DNA of 64,000 nt. It comes from Acetobacter sp. UBA5411 (GTDB taxonomy: Bacteria; Pseudomonadota; Alphaproteobacteria; Acetobacterales; Acetobacteraceae). The notes under the pieces were generated by a model. The model was not told the origin of the DNA. It worked only from the letters and a program-made list of their open reading frames with translations, and did not search any database. The stretch lies in the NCBI RefSeq assembly GCF_002409645.1, contig NZ_DHNR01000031.1, positions 165,169 to 229,168 on the forward strand, in the 5' to 3' direction. A program made the translations under genes and the position numbers. The stretch's first letter is position 1. Each line of letters starts with the position of its first letter. Shown one piece after another: positions 16,956-26,004 of the stretch.

Positions 16956-18038
16956 TCAGACAGAAGCCAGACAGGTGTCGTAGATTGTCCGCCAACGGTT
17001 GATCACGACCTGCGGCGTGAAGCCGTGTTCGTAATCAGCAAGCCCTCCCGCGACAATTCGGTCTCTCAGAGTGCTGTCATCCAGTACGGACCGGATGGCG
17101 CTGACAAGGGCTGCAAGGTCGTCGATGGGAGTCAGCATGCCGTTTTCGCCGGTGCGAATATAGGCGCGCGGACCTGCGGCGGCACAGGCCACCAAAGGTG
17201 TCTTCGTGGACCAGGCGTCCAGAATGACGGTCCCGAAAGGCTCATAGCGTGAGGGCAGAACGCAGATATCGGACGCCGCCAGAAGAGCGCCGCGATCTGT
17301 CCGCCATCCGGCAAAGCGAATCCGGTCGCTCACGCCTTCCTGTTTCGCCTGTTCTTCCAGTGCGGCGCGCAATGGGCCTTCCCCGGCCATCCAGAGGTAA
17401 CAGTCCGGGAGTTGCCGCATCGCCGAGATGAGTGTTTCGAGGCCCTTCGCCTCATGCAGGCGCGAGAGGGTCAGCAGAACGCGGGCATCCTGTGGTGTGT
17501 CGAGCTCCGAGCGTGGCAGCGGTGGCTCGGGCGTGACCGAGGAAAAGGTGGGAGCGGAAAAGATGCGATTCTTCGCCGTGGCGTTATCGACTGGATGCCA
17601 GTCCGGGTCGGCGCGCATCCGTTCCGCGATGTCGGGCGTGCAGCCTACAAGATGCGTACAGTGAGCGTAGGGCTTGAGGTCACGGTAATTGCCGAACCAG
17701 CCAATGACGGGACGGTCACCGGAAAGATGACTCGCATTGGCCGGGATGCTGACGGCAGCACGACGCATCCAGCAGTGGATGATGGATGGCTCAAGGCGAC
17801 GGATAAGCTGCGTCATGCGCCACTTTCTCCACAAGGCAAGCGGCGACTTCAGGGCCTCGGTTTCGAGCGCAAGACCTGCGTCCTCGAGTTCTTTCAGGCG
17901 TGGGTTGTCGGGATGAAGAACCACAGTCTGCCGGACGCCAGCTTTGTGCAGACCCAGCATGACGTCGGTCGAATACAGCTCGGCACCGCCGTGACCGCGT
18001 GCCGCCATGACCTGTAGAATGTGTGGAACGTCCCTCAC
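16956..18038 (-). CDS. Glycosyltransferase, family 4
   Basis: A 360-aa GT-B glycosyltransferase. The acceptor half starts with HILQVMAARGHGGAELY, the usual GGAE loop. The donor half has LLTLSRLHEAKGLETLI, LWMAGEGPLR, RFAGWRTDR and the E-x7-E-type SRYEPFGTVILDAW. Substrates are not predictable; relatives often act in lipopolysaccharide core or exopolysaccharide assembly. The start is GTG 18038 with GGAGGTGAT directly ahead. It stands alone between the PadR operon and bfd, so it is not linked to the glycan genes at the left edge. Confidence 0.85.
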   Translation of the reverse strand: MRDVPHILQVMAARGHGGAELYSTDVMLGLHKAGVRQTVVLHPDNPRLKELEDAGLALETEALKSPLALWRKWRMTQLIRRLEPSIIHCWMRRAAVSIPANASHLSGDRPVIGWFGNYRDLKPYAHCTHLVGCTPDIAERMRADPDWHPVDNATAKNRIFSAPTFSSVTPEPPLPRSELDTPQDARVLLTLSRLHEAKGLETLISAMRQLPDCYLWMAGEGPLRAALEEQAKQEGVSDRIRFAGWRTDRGALLAASDICVLPSRYEPFGTVILDAWSTKTPLVACAAAGPRAYIRTGENGMLTPIDDLAALVSAIRSVLDDSTLRDRIVAGGLADYEHGFTPQVVINRWRTIYDTCLASV

Positions 18039-18207
18039 ATCACCTCCCTCGAACCTGTTGCGGGTGACATATCAGCCTGAGGAAGGAAAAACCAAAGATG
18101 AAATATTTTTAAGGGCGGAAAGAAACTACGGTCCTTCCCAGACATCCGGCCCGTGACTGCATGCATATCTGGCCTTGAAGTGATTTTTTGGGATGAATTG
18201 ACACGAA

Positions 18208-18232
18208 TGTTATTGCGAGGCGTTCTCATTAT
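18208..18232 (+). promoter_or_regulatory. Candidate Fur-type site upstream of bfd
   Basis: TGCGAGG-C-GTTCTCA (18214-18228) fits the 7-1-7 Fur pattern with one strong half (GTTCTCA, continuing into TTATC) and one weak half. It lies about 45 bases before the bfd start. Iron control of bfd is common in proteobacteria, so the location is sensible. The weak left half keeps confidence low. Confidence 0.35.
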
Positions 18233-18272
18233 CTGCTAGCGTGCTGGGACGTTAACGCGATGAGGCACGTGG

Positions 18273-18512
18273 ATGTATATCTGCTCCTGTAACGGGCTGA
18301 CCGATCATGATGTAAGCGCTGCGGTGGAAGCAGGAGCGACACGACCAGTAGAAGTCTATGCAGCCCGGAAATGTCGGGCGCAGTGTGGCAACTGTGTCAA
18401 AGGCGTTGTCTGCATCCTTCGTGAGGCGTTGAAACAGCGCAATGCATCCGCCGCCGCCATCGCAGCCATGGAGCTGGCCGCACAGCAGGATGGTTCGCGC
18501 GCCGTCGCCTGA
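18273..18512 (+). CDS. bfd: Bacterioferritin-associated ferredoxin
   Basis: A 79-aa [2Fe-2S] protein that donates electrons to bacterioferritin so stored iron can be released. The ligand cysteines C4, C6, C38 and C41 are all present and at the same positions as in E. coli Bfd. Upstream there is a possible Fur site and downstream a strong intrinsic terminator, so it is a single-gene unit likely induced in iron starvation. No bacterioferritin gene lies within the window. The C-terminal 20 residues are alanine-rich. Confidence 0.93.
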   Translation: MYICSCNGLTDHDVSAAVEAGATRPVEVYAARKCRAQCGNCVKGVVCILREALKQRNASAAAIAAMELAAQQDGSRAVA

Positions 18513-18542
18513 TCGCTTCGATAGTTGAGTCGATAAAAATAC

Positions 18543-18577
18543 AAAAGGCAGGGAGTGAAAGCTCCCTGCCTTTTTGT
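18543..18577 (+). terminator. Intrinsic terminator after bfd
   Basis: GGCAGGGAG pairs perfectly with CTCCCTGCC around a six-base loop, followed by TTTTTGTTTG. The A-run before the stem could let it act from the other side as well. Confidence 0.9.
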
Positions 18578-18625
18578 TTGTGATCAGACGGCCAGAACGC
18601 TCAGGGAATCGGGCCGCATCACACC

Positions 18626-18657
18626 TATAAAAAGGAGCGGGAGATGTCCCGCTCCTT
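18626..18657 (-). terminator. Intrinsic terminator of the porin gene
   Basis: AAGGAGCGGGA pairs with TCCCGCTCCTT around a four-base loop. On the minus strand the hairpin is followed by TTTTATAGG, so it ends the leftward porin transcript. Confidence 0.85.
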
Positions 18658-18671
18658 CCTGTCGTTGCAGA

Positions 18672-20375
18672 TCAGAAAGCGGCCTGCACACGGGCAGCGA
18701 CGGAGTTTCCGTTGCGGCCTGCGATATTGACCAGACCATCGTTCTTGGTCCGCTGGTCGATAAAGTGGTTGTAGTCCAGCATCACGCGGAAGTGGCGGTT
18801 CGGATACCAGTTCAGACCACCCGACCAGACGATCTGGTTGCCACCACGGATACCTGTGGCGGAGTTGGGCTGGCTGTTGAGATCCGTTTCACTGTAACGG
18901 CCGGTGATTTCAAGCGCACCCCAGTGACCGGTTGCAGGGTTGAATTCCTGATTCTCTTTCACACCCGGAGCAGCGAAAGCGCCTTCCTTGTAGTTGTAGG
19001 CACGCGGCGTGCCGAACAGGGTGTAGTTCGCAGCCACATACCAGCCGCCAAAGTTCAGGTTGCCGAGAGACTGGCCGGACGCGTTGTGCGAACGGTTTAC
19101 ACCGATGTGGTAGTATTCACTCTTGATAACGAGGCTTTTCCAGCGAAGGCCAACTTCAGGACCGGCTGCCCAGACCTGGGACACGTTGGTGATCGCGCCG
19201 GTGCCAAGCAGGCTGTCTTCACCAAGATTGACTTCAGGACGCTGGCTGAGCGTGAAGGAACGACCGTGCGTGCCATTGTTCGGCTTGAAGGCCGAAATGG
19301 CGGAAATGCCGAGATGCAGATCCCAGTCCTTGGTGGCGACAGGACGACCTGCGACACGGAAGGTGCCGCCCGTCTGGCTGTCGCTGACCGCGCCGTCGCC
19401 GCCGTAGTAACCGCTGGCGTTACGTCCACCGAACTGCTGACCGGTGAAGTAAGCGCCGATCCACCAACGCTTTTCATAATGCAGACCACCGATCGAGAAG
19501 CGCGCATCGCTGGCGGCGATGTTACGCACGATATCGGTGATGCCCGGACGTTCCATGAACTCGAATTCGTTCGAGCTCTCGGAATCTTCTTCCGTCACGC
19601 GCGGCTGGAAGTAACCGACCGTCAGGATGGTGTTGCGCAGACCGGCGTAGTTCAGGTTCGCTTCGTAAAGACCGACGGTGCCGTCGTTGTTGCCCGCACC
19701 GAAGTCAGGTGTGACGTTTGCGACCCAGTCCTTGTAGCGGAAGGTGAACGGAATACGCAGACGGCGGGCGTTTGACGTGAAACCATTGAACTTGCCCTTG
19801 GCTTCGCCAGCCTTGGGGCTCACGCCCATGAAGCCACCGAAGTCTTCATGGAAGGCGAGACCGATCGAGAAGGCATACTTGCCGTCTTCGGACTGGATCG
19901 TCGGGCGACCATTCGGGAAGCCGATCTTCATGCCGCCGACCTGCACCACTTCCGTGTCGGCGGAAGCGCGCTTGAAATCTTCCCACGAGCTGGTGATGCC
20001 GCGATCAGAAGCCGGACGACCGTCGCCTGTGGCGTGATAGTTGATCTTCGCAGGCTGATTGAACGCAATGCCGGCTTCCGGAGAACCGTTATAGTCGTTC
20101 GGTGTATGGGCAGCCGCTGCGTGAGCGCTTTTCCATGAGTGAGCCTCGCCACGATCGGAAGCCGGACGACCATCATGGTTGGTCGGGAACGTGTTCCGGT
20201 GACGCAGCTCGGAGCGCATGCTCAGCATCTCATGGCGCATCTCGGCCATTTCACGGCGCAGCTCGGCAACTTCTGCGCTGTCGGACGTTGCAGCCTGTGC
20301 ATGGGAAACCGACAAGACTGATGCTCCGCTCAGTACTGTCAGTGAAAGAAGTAGGAAACGGGAGGACAGGGTCAT
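18672..20375 (-). CDS. OprO/OprP-type outer-membrane porin
   Basis: A 567-aa beta-barrel protein of the phosphate-selective porin family. It has a Sec signal peptide (cleavage near SHAQA, residue about 28). A short coiled coil follows (EVAELRREMAEMRHEM), used by OprP-like trimers in the periplasm. The barrel strands alternate aromatic and polar residues and end in a C-terminal phenylalanine (VQAAF), the BAM-recognition signal. Between coiled coil and barrel a GRPASDRG motif occurs twice, about 50 residues apart. The ion or solute passed is not predictable. It is a single gene with its own terminator; guaD upstream is on the same strand about 120 bases away. Confidence 0.88.
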   Translation of the reverse strand: MTLSSRFLLLSLTVLSGASVLSVSHAQAATSDSAEVAELRREMAEMRHEMLSMRSELRHRNTFPTNHDGRPASDRGEAHSWKSAHAAAAHTPNDYNGSPEAGIAFNQPAKINYHATGDGRPASDRGITSSWEDFKRASADTEVVQVGGMKIGFPNGRPTIQSEDGKYAFSIGLAFHEDFGGFMGVSPKAGEAKGKFNGFTSNARRLRIPFTFRYKDWVANVTPDFGAGNNDGTVGLYEANLNYAGLRNTILTVGYFQPRVTEEDSESSNEFEFMERPGITDIVRNIAASDARFSIGGLHYEKRWWIGAYFTGQQFGGRNASGYYGGDGAVSDSQTGGTFRVAGRPVATKDWDLHLGISAISAFKPNNGTHGRSFTLSQRPEVNLGEDSLLGTGAITNVSQVWAAGPEVGLRWKSLVIKSEYYHIGVNRSHNASGQSLGNLNFGGWYVAANYTLFGTPRAYNYKEGAFAAPGVKENQEFNPATGHWGALEITGRYSETDLNSQPNSATGIRGGNQIVWSGGLNWYPNRHFRVMLDYNHFIDQRTKNDGLVNIAGRNGNSVAARVQAAF

Positions 20376-20495
20376 CTCTCTCTTGATCCGGAGCCGTGGG
20401 ATGACGCCCTGTTAATCTGTGCTCACGGAAAACGGCGTGAAGCTTGAATGACACAGGTATTTCAGTTTTGTTGCACTGACGGTTTTCTGCGGTTT

Positions 20496-21833
20496 CTAGC
20501 CATATAAAGAGCCATTTTCGCGTGTATGAACGCACGCCCCACCCACCCATGTGGCGGAAATGCAACGCTCATCACCGAGGGTCATCAGTGTGAAAAGCAG
20601 CTCTTCGACACTTTCACAGCGTGACGTCCTGTAATCGAGCAGGGGAAAGGTGTGTGGATCGAGCACGCACAGGTCCGCCTCCATGCCTGGCGCGAGCGTT
20701 CCGATTCTGTCTTCCAGATGCAGGGAGCGGGCCCCTCCTGCGGTCGCCAGCCAGAAGGCCTGCGCGGGATGGAGTGAGCGGCCCGTCAGTTGCGCAACCT
20801 TGTAGGCCTCGCCCAGCGTCCTGAGTTGAGAGAGGGACGTGCCCGCGCCGACATCGGTGCCAAGGCCCACGCGGACAGGGCGCTCTGGAGACAGGGCTTC
20901 AAAAAGCTTGAAGAGCCCGCTGCCAAGAAACAGATTCGAAGTCGGGCAGTGCGCCAGGCTTGCTGCACTCTCATGGCAACGGCAGAACTCCTTTTCGCCG
21001 ATATGCACGCCATGCCCGAAGATGCTGCGGGGACCGACCAGACCGGCATGATCATAGACGTCGAGATAGGAGGAACGCTCGGGAAACAGACGGGCGACGG
21101 TTTCGATTTCGTGCAGATTTTCGGAAAGATGCGTCTGCATGAAGAGCCCATCATGCTCACGGAGCAACTGGCCGGCGGCTTCCAGCTGTTCCGGCGTGCT
21201 GGTGATCGCAAATCGCGGCGTGACGGCGTAGGACAGCCGCTCCTTTCCGTGCCAGCGTCCGATAAGCGCCGTCGAGTCGTCATAGCCCGTTTTCACCGAG
21301 TCCCGGAGGTTTTCGGGAGCGTTGCGATCCATCAGTACCTTGCCCGCGATCATGCGTGCGCCGATCCGTTCAGCTTCGGTGAAGAACGCATCCACGGATT
21401 GCGGGTGCACCGTGCAGTAAACGGCGGCGGTCGTCGTTCCGGCACGCAGCATTTCGCCAAGGAACCGTCGGGCGGTGTCTCGCGCCACCAGCGGATCGGA
21501 GAAGGTGGCCTCCGCTGGAAAGACGTACCGATCCAGCCACTCCAGCAGCTGCTGCCCCCACGATGCGATGACCGGGAGTTGCGGGTAATGCACATGCGTG
21601 TCGATGAAGCCCGCCGAGATCAGGGCGTCGCCATAAGAGACAACGGTGGTGTCTGCGTTCAGCGTGTCACGGAGTGTTGTATAGGCGCCGACCTGAGTGA
21701 TCAGGCCGCCTTCCATGACGACCAGCCCATCTTCTTCCACCAGCAGGGCTTCGGATGGCGGGACGTTGAATGGATTATCCCGGAAGGTGACGATACGGCC
21801 CCGGACTGCGGATTGAGTGCGGCTGGATGTCAT
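20496..21833 (-). CDS. guaD: Guanine deaminase
   Basis: Zinc amidohydrolase that turns guanine into xanthine and ammonia. The metal site HxH is in FIDTHVHYPQ. Substrate and metal residues follow in RFAITSTPEQ, QTHLSEN, GHGVHI and HCPTSNLFLGSG, and the catalytic aspartate in GLGTDVGAGTS. All fit GuaD rather than the related chlorohydrolases. From ATG 21833 it is 445 aa, matching bacterial GuaD. A longer frame to 21971 would overlap the divergent potassium channel region and add residues with no family match. The gene lies alone; no other purine-catabolism gene is nearby. Confidence 0.92.
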   Translation of the reverse strand: MTSSRTQSAVRGRIVTFRDNPFNVPPSEALLVEEDGLVVMEGGLITQVGAYTTLRDTLNADTTVVSYGDALISAGFIDTHVHYPQLPVIASWGQQLLEWLDRYVFPAEATFSDPLVARDTARRFLGEMLRAGTTTAAVYCTVHPQSVDAFFTEAERIGARMIAGKVLMDRNAPENLRDSVKTGYDDSTALIGRWHGKERLSYAVTPRFAITSTPEQLEAAGQLLREHDGLFMQTHLSENLHEIETVARLFPERSSYLDVYDHAGLVGPRSIFGHGVHIGEKEFCRCHESAASLAHCPTSNLFLGSGLFKLFEALSPERPVRVGLGTDVGAGTSLSQLRTLGEAYKVAQLTGRSLHPAQAFWLATAGGARSLHLEDRIGTLAPGMEADLCVLDPHTFPLLDYRTSRCESVEELLFTLMTLGDERCISATWVGGACVHTRENGSLYG

Positions 21834-22039
21834 TCGCGCATTACCCTGTCTGATGTGCGGACCGGTCCGGACAGTCGTGTGGAACCGGTTTTTCCGAGGA
21901 TAGAAAGTTTTTCGCCAAATGGGGAATGCGGGGGTTCCATGCACAAGCCTCGGTAGCGGGAAGCCAGTCATGCCGGTATGGGGAGAAGAAGGGCAGCGCG
22001 GCCTGTTTTCCGTGTCTTTTCATCCTTGAAGAGGGCGTG

Positions 22040-23074
22040 ATGAAGCGGATCTGGCGGCGACTGAATGAACAACGTTCCTCCGCAGCGCGGGAACCGCAGG
22101 AGGGAGAGCGTCAGGACGCTGCGGCTCATTCATCGTCCACCGAACAAAACGCCGGGAAGACGAAAAGACATATCTCCACAAAAGAGGCCATCCGCCGTTT
22201 CCGGACCCATGCTCTCGACGAAAAGAAGCATGCCGATGTGGTGCGTGTCGGTGTGCATGACGCGCTCTGGTCAGACATGTACCATCATGCCCTGACAGCC
22301 AGCTGGACGGCCTTCACCTTCTGGGCGTTCGTTTCCTATGTGGTGGTGAACCTGCTGTTCGCCGTGCTGTATGCGCTGGTTCCCGGCGAAGTGACGGGCC
22401 CGCATCCCCTGTCCTTTCTGGACCTGTTCTTTTTCAGTGTGCAGACGCTGTCGACCGTCGGTTATGGCGGCATGGTGCCGAGCGGTGTCGCCGCCAATGT
22501 GATCGTCTCGTTCGAGGTGCTGCTGGGCATGATGGTCAATGCGCTTGCCGCAGGCGCCGTCTTTGCCCGTATCGCCCGTCCCCGCGCCCGGATCATCTTC
22601 AGTAACAAGGCGGTCGTGTCGGATGAAAACGGGGTGTCCGCCCTGTGTATCCGGATCGCCAACTGCCGTCGCAGCCTGATTCTGTCCGTGGATGTCGAAG
22701 TTGCGCTGTCACGCCTGATTGTCACGCATGACGGTCATCTTGAGCGCCGCTTCGAGCCGCTCACTCTGGTGCAGGCGCATGTGCCGGTTCTGCGCTTTGC
22801 CTTCGTTCTGGCGCATGTCATTACGGAGACCAGTCCGCTGCACAAATGCTCGTTGCAGGAATTACAGGCGGAAGAGGCCGAGATCATCGTGACAGTCACC
22901 GGAACGGATGAGGCCATGGGGCAGACAGTGTTCGCCCGGACGGCCTATGCGTTCGACAAGGTTATGCACAATCATCGTTTTGTGGACATCATCCATACAC
23001 GTGCGAGCGGCGGTCTGGCTGTGGATTATTCGAAGTTCCACGATATCGAGGCGCACGTCCGGTCAGAAGGCTGA
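22040..23074 (+). CDS. Inward-rectifier potassium channel (KirBac type)
   Basis: A 344-aa inner-membrane channel. After a polar N-terminus of about 60 residues come the slide-helix region, TM1 (AFTFWAFVSYVVVNLLFAVLYAL), the pore helix with the K+ filter TVGYG, and TM2 (VIVSFEVLLGMMVNALAAGAVFA). The rest, about 160 residues, is the cytoplasmic immunoglobulin-like Kir domain (ARIIFSNKAVV, then the RFAFVLAHVITETSPL strand). It probably forms tetramers. I place the start at ATG 22040 with GAAGAGGG ahead; an earlier in-frame start at 21926 would overlap the guaD leader. Confidence 0.92.
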   Translation: MKRIWRRLNEQRSSAAREPQEGERQDAAAHSSSTEQNAGKTKRHISTKEAIRRFRTHALDEKKHADVVRVGVHDALWSDMYHHALTASWTAFTFWAFVSYVVVNLLFAVLYALVPGEVTGPHPLSFLDLFFFSVQTLSTVGYGGMVPSGVAANVIVSFEVLLGMMVNALAAGAVFARIARPRARIIFSNKAVVSDENGVSALCIRIANCRRSLILSVDVEVALSRLIVTHDGHLERRFEPLTLVQAHVPVLRFAFVLAHVITETSPLHKCSLQELQAEEAEIIVTVTGTDEAMGQTVFARTAYAFDKVMHNHRFVDIIHTRASGGLAVDYSKFHDIEAHVRSEG

Positions 23075-23422
23075 GGCCCCTTTTTATCCAGATGACAGAG
23101 GGCCGTAGGAGAGGCATGAGATGAAATTCATCTCACTGTCATGAAGTGCCAAAACGCCTCCTGTTCTGCAATTATGCTTTTATAAACAACGGCCAAGGAA
23201 AAGCTGCTGATGCTTGCCATATCAGCAGCCTGTCCAAAACTGTATCATATCCGATACAGTTTTGGACACGAAAAAACAATTCTTCGTGATCCACATCCTT
23301 AATAACTTGTTTTGAAAATGCCCGTTGCAGTGAATGCGTTCATCTGTCCGCGCAGTCTTTTGTTTCATGTTCGAAAATAATTTTTTGACATCCGCAGGGA
23401 TTGCATAAGAAAGAAAGATGAA
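23075..23422. other. Intergenic region upstream of the PQQ dehydrogenase
   Basis: About 350 bases, becoming AT-rich toward the right, with no open frame of note. It holds a long perfect palindrome at 23231-23268 (listed separately) and presumably the promoter of the PQQ dehydrogenase. A purine-rich AAGAAAGAAAGATGAA stretch lies just before the start codon and may be the ribosome site. Confidence 0.5.
23231..23268. repeat. 38-base perfect palindrome upstream of the PQQ dehydrogenase
   Basis: TGTCCAAAACTGTATC and its exact reverse complement GATACAGTTTTGGACA are separated by six bases. Neither side has a U-run (CGAAAAAAC follows on the plus strand), so a simple terminator is unlikely. It lies about 155 bases before the dehydrogenase start. 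A regulator site, an RNA-processing hairpin or the remnant of a mobile repeat are all possible. Confidence 0.85.
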
Positions 23423-25861
23423 ATGCAGAAAAGTGGCATGAAGTTATGGTCAGTCATAACCTCTGTTATTTTCGGAATTGTAGGTTTATTTCTTTTATTG
23501 GGAGGAATTAAGCTTCTTTTTCTTGGAGGTTCGTGGTTTTACGCGCTCGCAGGATTCGTCATGCTTGCCGCAGCCGTTCTGGGGCTGAGCAAGCCACAGA
23601 CGGCAATGCGCCTGTATGCGGCATTCCTGCTGCTGGCGACTGTCTGGTCGCTGTTTGAAGTCGGCTTTGATATCTGGGGCCTTGAAGTTCGCCTTCTGAC
23701 GCTTGTTGGCCTTGGCGTCTGGCTGCTGATCCCGGGCGTCTGGCGCGCCGGTTCAACGTGGATGACCGACAAGCGGGAAGTCCTCGGGGCGCTGGCTGTT
23801 TCCTGCCTTGCGCTGGTTGCAAGCTGCTTCTCTTCCTATTCGATCAACGGCACGGTGGCTGCTGACCGCATGGCTGCGAGCCTGCCGGATATGCATGACG
23901 GTGTTCCTGCCGGTGACTGGCACTATTATGGCCGTAATGCCCAAGGGCAGCGTTACACCCCGCTGGATCAGATCACACCGGCCAATATCAGTAATCTGAA
24001 ACGGGCATGGGTCACGGAAACCGGCGACACGCAGCAGGCGGGTGAAGCGGTTGTGGCCGGGCCGGATGCGGGTCACGAGTTCAACCTTGAACTGACCCCC
24101 ATCAAGGTGAAGGACACTCTTTATATATGCACCCCGCATAGCTGGGTGATGGCGCTGGACGCCAAGACCGGCAAGGTCAAATGGAAGTACGATCCGAAGC
24201 CGGCCAAGGCCGATCTGGACACGAATGTCTATCTCGCCTGCCGTGGCGTCTCCTACTATCGCATTCCCGACGAGATCCAGACATCCTGCCGTGAGCGTAT
24301 CTACTCACCGGTGGCTGATGCCCGCATCGTCGCGGTCAATGCCGAGAATGGTCAGCCCTGTGATGACTTCGGTGATCACGGCTTCATTTCCATGCGCGAA
24401 TACATGGGCAATGTGCCGCTGGGTTTCCACTTCATCACCTCGCCTCCGATGGTCATGAAAAACCGTCTGATCACGGGTGGCTGGATCTTTGACAATCAGG
24501 CCAACTTCGAGCCTTCCGGCGCTGTGCGTGCCTTCGACGCCACCACGGGCAAGATCGCCTGGGCATGGGATGCAGGCCACAACCCCGAGACATGGACGCC
24601 GGGTCCGGGTGACATGCTTACGCGTGACACACCGAATGCGTGGGGCGTCTACACGGCCGATCCTGCTCTTGGTCTGGTCTATTTCGGCACGGGCAATGCT
24701 CCGCCGGACAACTGGGGCGGTTCACGTCGTCCGTTCGATGACGCAACATCCAGTGCGACTGTCGCCCTCGATATCGTGACGGGTGAGCGTCGCTGGCTCT
24801 ATCAGACGGTCCATCACGATCTGTGGGACATGGATCTTCCGAGTGGTCCGACCATGGTCGATCTGCCGGATGCAAACGGTCAGACCGTTCCGGCTCTGGT
24901 GCAGAGCACAAAGCGCGGTGAGTTCTTCGTGCTTGATCGTCGTACGGGTCAGCCGGTTCCGGGGTATCCGGTCGAGGAGCGTCCTGTTCCGACAGCCGGT
25001 CATGCTCCGGATGATCGCGTCAGCCCGACGCAGCCTTATCCGGCCGCCATGCCGAGCCTGACGCCAGCGAACCTCAAAGAGTCCGACATGTGGGGTGCAA
25101 CCCTGCTGGATCAGATGCTGTGCCGTCTCGAATATCGTGAATCGGCCTATGAAGGCCAGTTCACGCCGCCGCACGTCGGCAAGACCACGATCGTCTATCC
25201 GGCGTTCTATGGTGTCGTTGACTGGCAGGGCATCACCATCGACCCGGCCCGCAAGCTGATGTTCGCCAACGCCAGCTACCTGCCGTTCCGTATCAAGCTC
25301 GATCATCGTAACAAGCTTGAGCAGGAAGGCGTGCTGCCGAAATGGCAGGGCGCAGGCAACGAGCCTGCGGCGAAAGGCAACGCTCTGGCCATCTCGCCTG
25401 ACTACGGTACACCGTATGTCGCCTACACCAACCCCTGGCTGAACCCGCTGCAGATCCCCTGCAAGGGACCAATCTGGGGTACGCTGACCGCGATCGACCT
25501 CGTAACGAAGAAGATCGTATGGCAGCACCCTGTCGGCACGACGCGTGATACGGGTCCTTTCCGGACGCACAACAATCTGCCGCTGCCCACGGGCATGTAT
25601 AACATCGGCGGAAACATTGTGACCAAGGGCGGCCTGCTGTTCATGGGCGCGACAGCGGACGACTATCTGCGTGCGTTCGACGTCGCCACAGGCAAGGTGA
25701 TCTGGAAGGATCGTCTCCCGGCTGGCGGTCAGGCGACCCCCATGAGCTATGAAGTCGACGGCAAGCAGTATGTGCTGATCGCCGCCGGTGGTCATGGTGG
25801 TCTTGGGACGCGCTCAGGCGATTACATCCTCGCCTACACACTTGATGGCGCTACGAAGTAA
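23423..25861 (+). CDS. Membrane-bound PQQ-dependent dehydrogenase, glucose/quinate/shikimate family
   Basis: Periplasm-facing quinoprotein that oxidises a sugar, polyol or cyclic alcohol and passes electrons to ubiquinone. The first 140 or so residues form five membrane helices, as in membrane glucose dehydrogenase. The eight-bladed propeller then starts at DWHYYGRNAQGQRYTPLDQI. It has the family's TCxxRIY-type segment, TVHHDLWDMDLPS, VLDRRTGQ, DMWGATLLDQMLCR and the C-terminal GGQATPMSYE..GKQYV and AGGHGGLGT. It is 812 aa against 796 for E. coli Gcd. The central part (FHFITSPPM, TGNAPPDNWGG) differs from the glucose dehydrogenase I remember from Gluconobacter, so quinate, inositol or another polyol is as likely as glucose. 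A dedicated outer-membrane protein follows. Confidence 0.88.
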   Translation: MQKSGMKLWSVITSVIFGIVGLFLLLGGIKLLFLGGSWFYALAGFVMLAAAVLGLSKPQTAMRLYAAFLLLATVWSLFEVGFDIWGLEVRLLTLVGLGVWLLIPGVWRAGSTWMTDKREVLGALAVSCLALVASCFSSYSINGTVAADRMAASLPDMHDGVPAGDWHYYGRNAQGQRYTPLDQITPANISNLKRAWVTETGDTQQAGEAVVAGPDAGHEFNLELTPIKVKDTLYICTPHSWVMALDAKTGKVKWKYDPKPAKADLDTNVYLACRGVSYYRIPDEIQTSCRERIYSPVADARIVAVNAENGQPCDDFGDHGFISMREYMGNVPLGFHFITSPPMVMKNRLITGGWIFDNQANFEPSGAVRAFDATTGKIAWAWDAGHNPETWTPGPGDMLTRDTPNAWGVYTADPALGLVYFGTGNAPPDNWGGSRRPFDDATSSATVALDIVTGERRWLYQTVHHDLWDMDLPSGPTMVDLPDANGQTVPALVQSTKRGEFFVLDRRTGQPVPGYPVEERPVPTAGHAPDDRVSPTQPYPAAMPSLTPANLKESDMWGATLLDQMLCRLEYRESAYEGQFTPPHVGKTTIVYPAFYGVVDWQGITIDPARKLMFANASYLPFRIKLDHRNKLEQEGVLPKWQGAGNEPAAKGNALAISPDYGTPYVAYTNPWLNPLQIPCKGPIWGTLTAIDLVTKKIVWQHPVGTTRDTGPFRTHNNLPLPTGMYNIGGNIVTKGGLLFMGATADDYLRAFDVATGKVIWKDRLPAGGQATPMSYEVDGKQYVLIAAGGHGGLGTRSGDYILAYTLDGATK

Positions 25862-25873
25862 AAAGCGCTGGAA

Positions 25874-25925
25874 CGGGCAGAAGGAACGGCACAGCCGACG
25901 CCTTCTGCCCCTCTTCCCTTCTGTT
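25874..25925 (+). terminator. Hairpin between the PQQ dehydrogenase and the outer-membrane protein gene
   Basis: GGGCAGAAGG pairs with CCTTCTGCCC across a 16-base loop, followed by a pyrimidine-rich CTCTTCCCTTCTGTTTTC. It looks like an imperfect intrinsic terminator and could lower rather than block expression of the downstream gene. Confidence 0.5.
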
Positions 25926-26004
25926 TTCTGAACTGGTTTCAACAGGGACTGTATGAGTCGCAGCGCGTGGCTCATGCAGTCCCGGCTATTCCGGAATAAA
26001 ACCA

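Noticed and set aside
16956..18038. Linking this GT4 gene to the iron genes on either side as one operon
   Set aside because: It has its own ribosome site and a gap of about 160 bases from padR, and bfd reads the other way, so no shared unit is supported.
18555..19775. 406-residue open frame antisense to the porin gene
   Set aside because: Composition is that of a mirrored barrel gene, with no ribosome site, and it runs through the bfd and porin terminators.
24722..25795. 357-residue open frame antisense to the PQQ dehydrogenase
   Set aside because: Mirror of propeller coding sequence; no family features and no ribosome site.
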